DNA of 64,000 nt. It comes from Leishmania donovani (taxonomy: Eukaryota > Euglenozoa > Kinetoplastea > Trypanosomatida > Trypanosomatidae). Each line of letters begins with the position of its first letter. Positions within the stretch are counted from its first letter, which is position 1. The DNA lies in contig NC_018245.1 in the NCBI RefSeq assembly GCF_000227135.1, positions 250,628 to 314,627 on the forward strand, read 5' to 3'. Both the position numbers and the translations under genes were made by a program. The notes under the pieces are model-generated. The model searched no databases. It was not told where the DNA came from and worked only from the letters and a program-made list of their open reading frames with translations. Below are positions 61,398-64,000 of the stretch, in pieces.

Positions 61398-63035
61398 ATG
61401 TCTGCACCACACCTGTTATCCTTCCTGCACCCAGCCGCGTCTTGTAGCCCACCTCCCATCGCCGTGCCGACATGGATGCTGGCGACGGAGGAACGGCTGG
61501 GCCGCCAGGCTGTACACATCGCGGAGCTGGAGGCAAGGCACGACATCACTGCTCTTCTAACTCGCTCCTACTTCGCGATGTCGACGTCATGTCCGCGTTC
61601 GGAGTGGCGGCCTGTTCGCTTAGAGCCAGACTCACAGCTGGAGTGCCTGGCTGCCGCATCGAGCAGCCACAGCGAGAACGACGGTGACACGGTGGCGAAG
61701 CAATCGTGTCGCGCCGCGTCCTGTGCAGAATCTCTGTCGTCAACAGCGTTCTCTTTGAGACACATACAAGCCTCTGCGCAGACCGGCGCGTTTTCGCGAC
61801 AACGCGAAAACGACACACGCCGCAGCACGCCAGAGCTGCCGCTGTCTTCCTTCTGGCAGCAGCTGGCAGACCTCGATGAGCGACTGACCGAAGTAGAGTG
61901 GGCAACGGTGCACTGCAAAGGGTCGCAGCCGACGGCTGACGCACGTCGACCTCAACAGCCCCGTGTCAACTCGTCCAGGCCAACGATGGACGACTGTGTT
62001 GCTCTTCTCGACTCTCTGCTCGCATCGCAAGAGGGGACGCGCACGCCTCAATGGGACGACGCGACAGCCGGCGCAGCGCTACCGCGGCGACAGCGGCGAC
62101 AGCAGCGACCGTCGCAAGAGACGGAGCGCCATCTACCGCTGCAGCTCCACTCTCGGCAGCAGTGCATGCTGAGTATACTCGCCAAGCTTCGCGATGCTCT
62201 GCGCAGCACCCAAGCCTCATACAAGGCAGCCACGGGTATCCGCGCACCCGTCTCGTTGGAGACGCTCCTGCAGCTGCCACCGGAGACCCTGCCGCTTCTC
62301 ATGTGCACCGACGACGGCATGCACGACGTGCGTCAGCCTCAGTGCCGTCATCACTGCGACGCCTCTGGTGGAACAGCCGCGTGTTGCGGCCTCCTGTCAA
62401 GCACCTCTATTTACACGCTGTGGGCCACGCTCATGGATGGCGTCGACATGTTCCCCAGTTTCTCGCGCGCTGTGGCAGAGGCACTCTGGGCAGCAGTGCT
62501 GTGGATGCATGCGTGCGCCACTTCTGCGCCGCCCGGTCAGACGTTTTTTGCCCCCATCGCGAGCGGCAAGGGAGAAGGGTGCACCCACATTCGGCCTCTT
62601 CGAGCTGAAGTGCAGCAGCAGCAGCAGCGCACCGGCTCCGCGTCTCCGTTGCAACGCCGACCATTAAGGAGTGAAGCAGAACCTCGACAACTGCGCTCTC
62701 CCTCGGAGGCGCGTCAGCGATTGACTGTACGTCACCAGCGCGTCATCGCCCCGACCCTGAAGAGTCGGTTGCAAGAGGAGGAGGAGCGGTGGGCGTACCG
62801 GGACTTTCCTGTCCGCCGCGGATTCACCGCGCCGACGGTGTACGATGATCTCTTTCCCTTGCCGACTGCTGTCTCAGCGTTTGTGGAGCCCCCGCTGTAC
62901 ACCGTGCCATCGCCGTCACTGTTGACCGGACGCAGCAGCGGTGCTGCAGTTGCAGAGGCGAAGGAAGAGGCGGCGACGACCGTCGGACTCGATTTCTATA
63001 CTGGACCTGCCCGCAGGCCGCGGTCGCTCGTGTAA
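61398..63035 (+). CDS. Unrecognised protein (hypothetical)
   Basis: 545 residues from ATG 61398. A second ATG at 61476 (residue 27) begins the helical segment LATEERLGRQAVHIAELEARHDI and may be the true start. I recognise no family. The middle is Ser/Gln/Arg-rich, with ordered stretches around FWQQLADLDERLTEVEWATVH (a likely amphipathic or coiled-coil helix), MLSILAKLRDALRSTQASYKAAT followed by a PVSLETLLQLPPETLPLLM turn-helix, and ALWATLMDGVDMFPSFSRAV-type helices. A short run of Gln (residues ~403-408) precedes a basic segment, and the C-terminus includes RRGFTAPTVYDDLFPLP. No signal peptide or membrane helix is seen. Probably a kinetoplastid-specific structural or cytoskeletal protein, but this is only an inference from helix content. 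Confidence 0.75.
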   Translation: MSAPHLLSFLHPAASCSPPPIAVPTWMLATEERLGRQAVHIAELEARHDITALLTRSYFAMSTSCPRSEWRPVRLEPDSQLECLAAASSSHSENDGDTVAKQSCRAASCAESLSSTAFSLRHIQASAQTGAFSRQRENDTRRSTPELPLSSFWQQLADLDERLTEVEWATVHCKGSQPTADARRPQQPRVNSSRPTMDDCVALLDSLLASQEGTRTPQWDDATAGAALPRRQRRQQRPSQETERHLPLQLHSRQQCMLSILAKLRDALRSTQASYKAATGIRAPVSLETLLQLPPETLPLLMCTDDGMHDVRQPQCRHHCDASGGTAACCGLLSSTSIYTLWATLMDGVDMFPSFSRAVAEALWAAVLWMHACATSAPPGQTFFAPIASGKGEGCTHIRPLRAEVQQQQQRTGSASPLQRRPLRSEAEPRQLRSPSEARQRLTVRHQRVIAPTLKSRLQEEEERWAYRDFPVRRGFTAPTVYDDLFPLPTAVSAFVEPPLYTVPSPSLLTGRSSGAAVAEAKEEAATTVGLDFYTGPARRPRSLV

Positions 63036-63863
63036 AGGCGAAGATGTCGCCCCACACGGATTGGACCACATCGCCACAGTCGCCCATTCTTTCCGCGTGC
63101 ACTCGCCTGCGTGGGCGTGCGAGTGACACGCTCGCGCGTGCGATAGTGCGCATGCGCATGCCTGGTTTTCCCATGTCCTTCTCTTCGGTGTTCACGCCTC
63201 ATGTGGCTCAGGCACGCCCTCTCTCGCGGAGCGGGACTGTGTCGACGCCTCTGCCCCCGCCCCCTTCTCGGTGTGTTGCTGCGATCGTTAGCGGCAAGCG
63301 GGCAAACACGGCGCAAAACCGCGTCGCCGCGGCGACGTAACGAAGGGATAACTCCGAGCTGGAAAGAGGCGAGGCAGACGGCGAACAGCGCAACATGCGT
63401 ATGTGTGTGCAACACGGCACTCCGCATTATCGCTGCTTGTCGTCTCTCGTAACGATCTTCTCGGCCGCCACCACCGCCCCTCATTAGCTGCCTTGCAGAG
63501 AAACGTTGTCAAGCGTCATCCGCGTGGCATCCCACGCCCTCCCCACGCTCACCTCGTTCTCACCTCAACACCCTTCCGGCTACATTATCTTGCGAACCTC
63601 CTCCTCCCCTCCCTTGCCTGCGCCTCCCACTCTCCGCTGTGCACCTAAACGCGCACCAACTCACCCGACATGCCCTCTCCTTTATCTGCGTGCACGTGCT
63701 GACCCAGCGCCGTCGACGATCCGCGAGGAAGAGCTGCATCATCGAGTTGCCGTATTCAGTCCGACCCCCGCAAATTATCAGGGTGCTTACTGGCACATCT
63801 TTGTGTGTGCGTTTTTTTTTTTTGCGCGCCAGCCTCCGCCGTTTACAAGCTTACCTTCGCGCC
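63036..63863. other. Intergenic spacer before the zinc-finger gene
   Basis: No supportable gene. It is moderately C/T-rich and ends with a 12-nt poly-T and a splice-acceptor AG just before the next ATG. Confidence 0.6.
63812..63832 (+). promoter_or_regulatory. Probable spliced-leader acceptor for the zinc-finger gene
   Basis: A poly-T run of 12 is followed by GCGCGCCAG (AG at 63831-63832), 31 nt before the ATG at 63864. One of the clearest acceptors in the window. Confidence 0.6.
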
Positions 63864-64000
63864 ATGTCGAGCAGCGCGGGGGCGTCGTCCTCGCCCATGT
63901 CAACCGATCGCTGCTCCTTTTACTGTCCCGTGTGCAACATTCAGTTTTCGGACTCGCACGCCGCAGAGGCGCACAAGGCCAGCCGCCAGCACAAACGGAA
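63864..64000 (+). CDS. U1/matrin-type C2H2 zinc-finger protein, N-terminal fragment
   Basis: The first 45 codons of a gene cut by the window edge. After a Ser/Ala-rich start comes FYCPVCNIQFSDSHAAEAHK followed by ASRQHKR. This gives a Cys-x2-Cys-x12-His-x5-His arrangement, the spacing of U1C/matrin-type zinc fingers. These bind RNA or RNP components and are common in splicing and RNA-processing factors. The poly-T and AG directly upstream support the ATG. Which member of the family it is cannot be told from this fragment. Confidence 0.8.
   Translation, partial: MSSSAGASSSPMSTDRCSFYCPVCNIQFSDSHAAEAHKASRQHKR

Overview
The window looks like a piece of a Leishmania chromosome, most probably the chromosome-18 equivalent. 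All thirteen supportable protein genes lie on the + strand, none has an intron, and coding GC3 is high. Kilobases of pyrimidine-rich, (TG)n/(CA)n/(TA)n-rich DNA separate the genes. Polypyrimidine tract plus AG arrangements stand upstream of the likely ATGs, as expected for spliced-leader trans-splicing of one polycistronic unit. No operons, operators, ribosome binding sites or introns are expected or seen.

Layout, left to right: an FtsH-type mitochondrial AAA protease (871-2667); 60S ribosomal protein L10a/uL1 (4052-4696); an unrecognised basic protein (7225-8913); a compact CAMK/SNF1/CIPK-like kinase (9621-10436); a very large sestrin (PA26) family protein (14602-18528); a retroposon-rich spacer (about 18.6-21.9 kb) with an ingi/L1Tc-type reverse-transcriptase remnant on the minus strand; a PPP4R1-like HEAT-repeat phosphatase regulator (22341-24476); an unrecognised protein (26939-29443); two citrate synthase genes (30543-31994, interrupted by a large assembly gap, and 36862-38674, interrupted by a small one); a second retroposon-derived block (about 39.8-41.9 kb); an unrecognised 1,693-residue protein (44847-49928); an ORC4-like replication-initiation protein (52531-55833); a Tctex-type dynein light chain (56567-57319); mitochondrial EF-Tu (58398-59798); an unrecognised protein (61398-63035); and the start of a U1/matrin-type zinc-finger gene running off the right edge (63864 onward).

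The genes do not form one pathway, as is normal for kinetoplastid polycistrons. Three products are mitochondrial (FtsH, citrate synthase, EF-Tu). The sestrin, the PPP4R1-like protein and the kinase are plausible signalling parts. The most interesting items are: the oversized sestrin, which keeps its redox cysteine but seems to lack the known leucine-pocket residues; an ORC4 with an AT-hook core and decayed ATPase motifs; a 442-nt, almost identical inverted repeat about 20 kb apart that brackets the PPP4R1-like and citrate synthase genes; and two citrate synthase paralogues of which the second departs from conserved positions.

Assembly caution: five gaps are exactly 99 N long. Four of them have the same 300-350 nt on both sides, so those apparent duplications are unmerged contig ends rather than biology. 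Residue comparisons with other organisms are from memory and should be confirmed by alignment.
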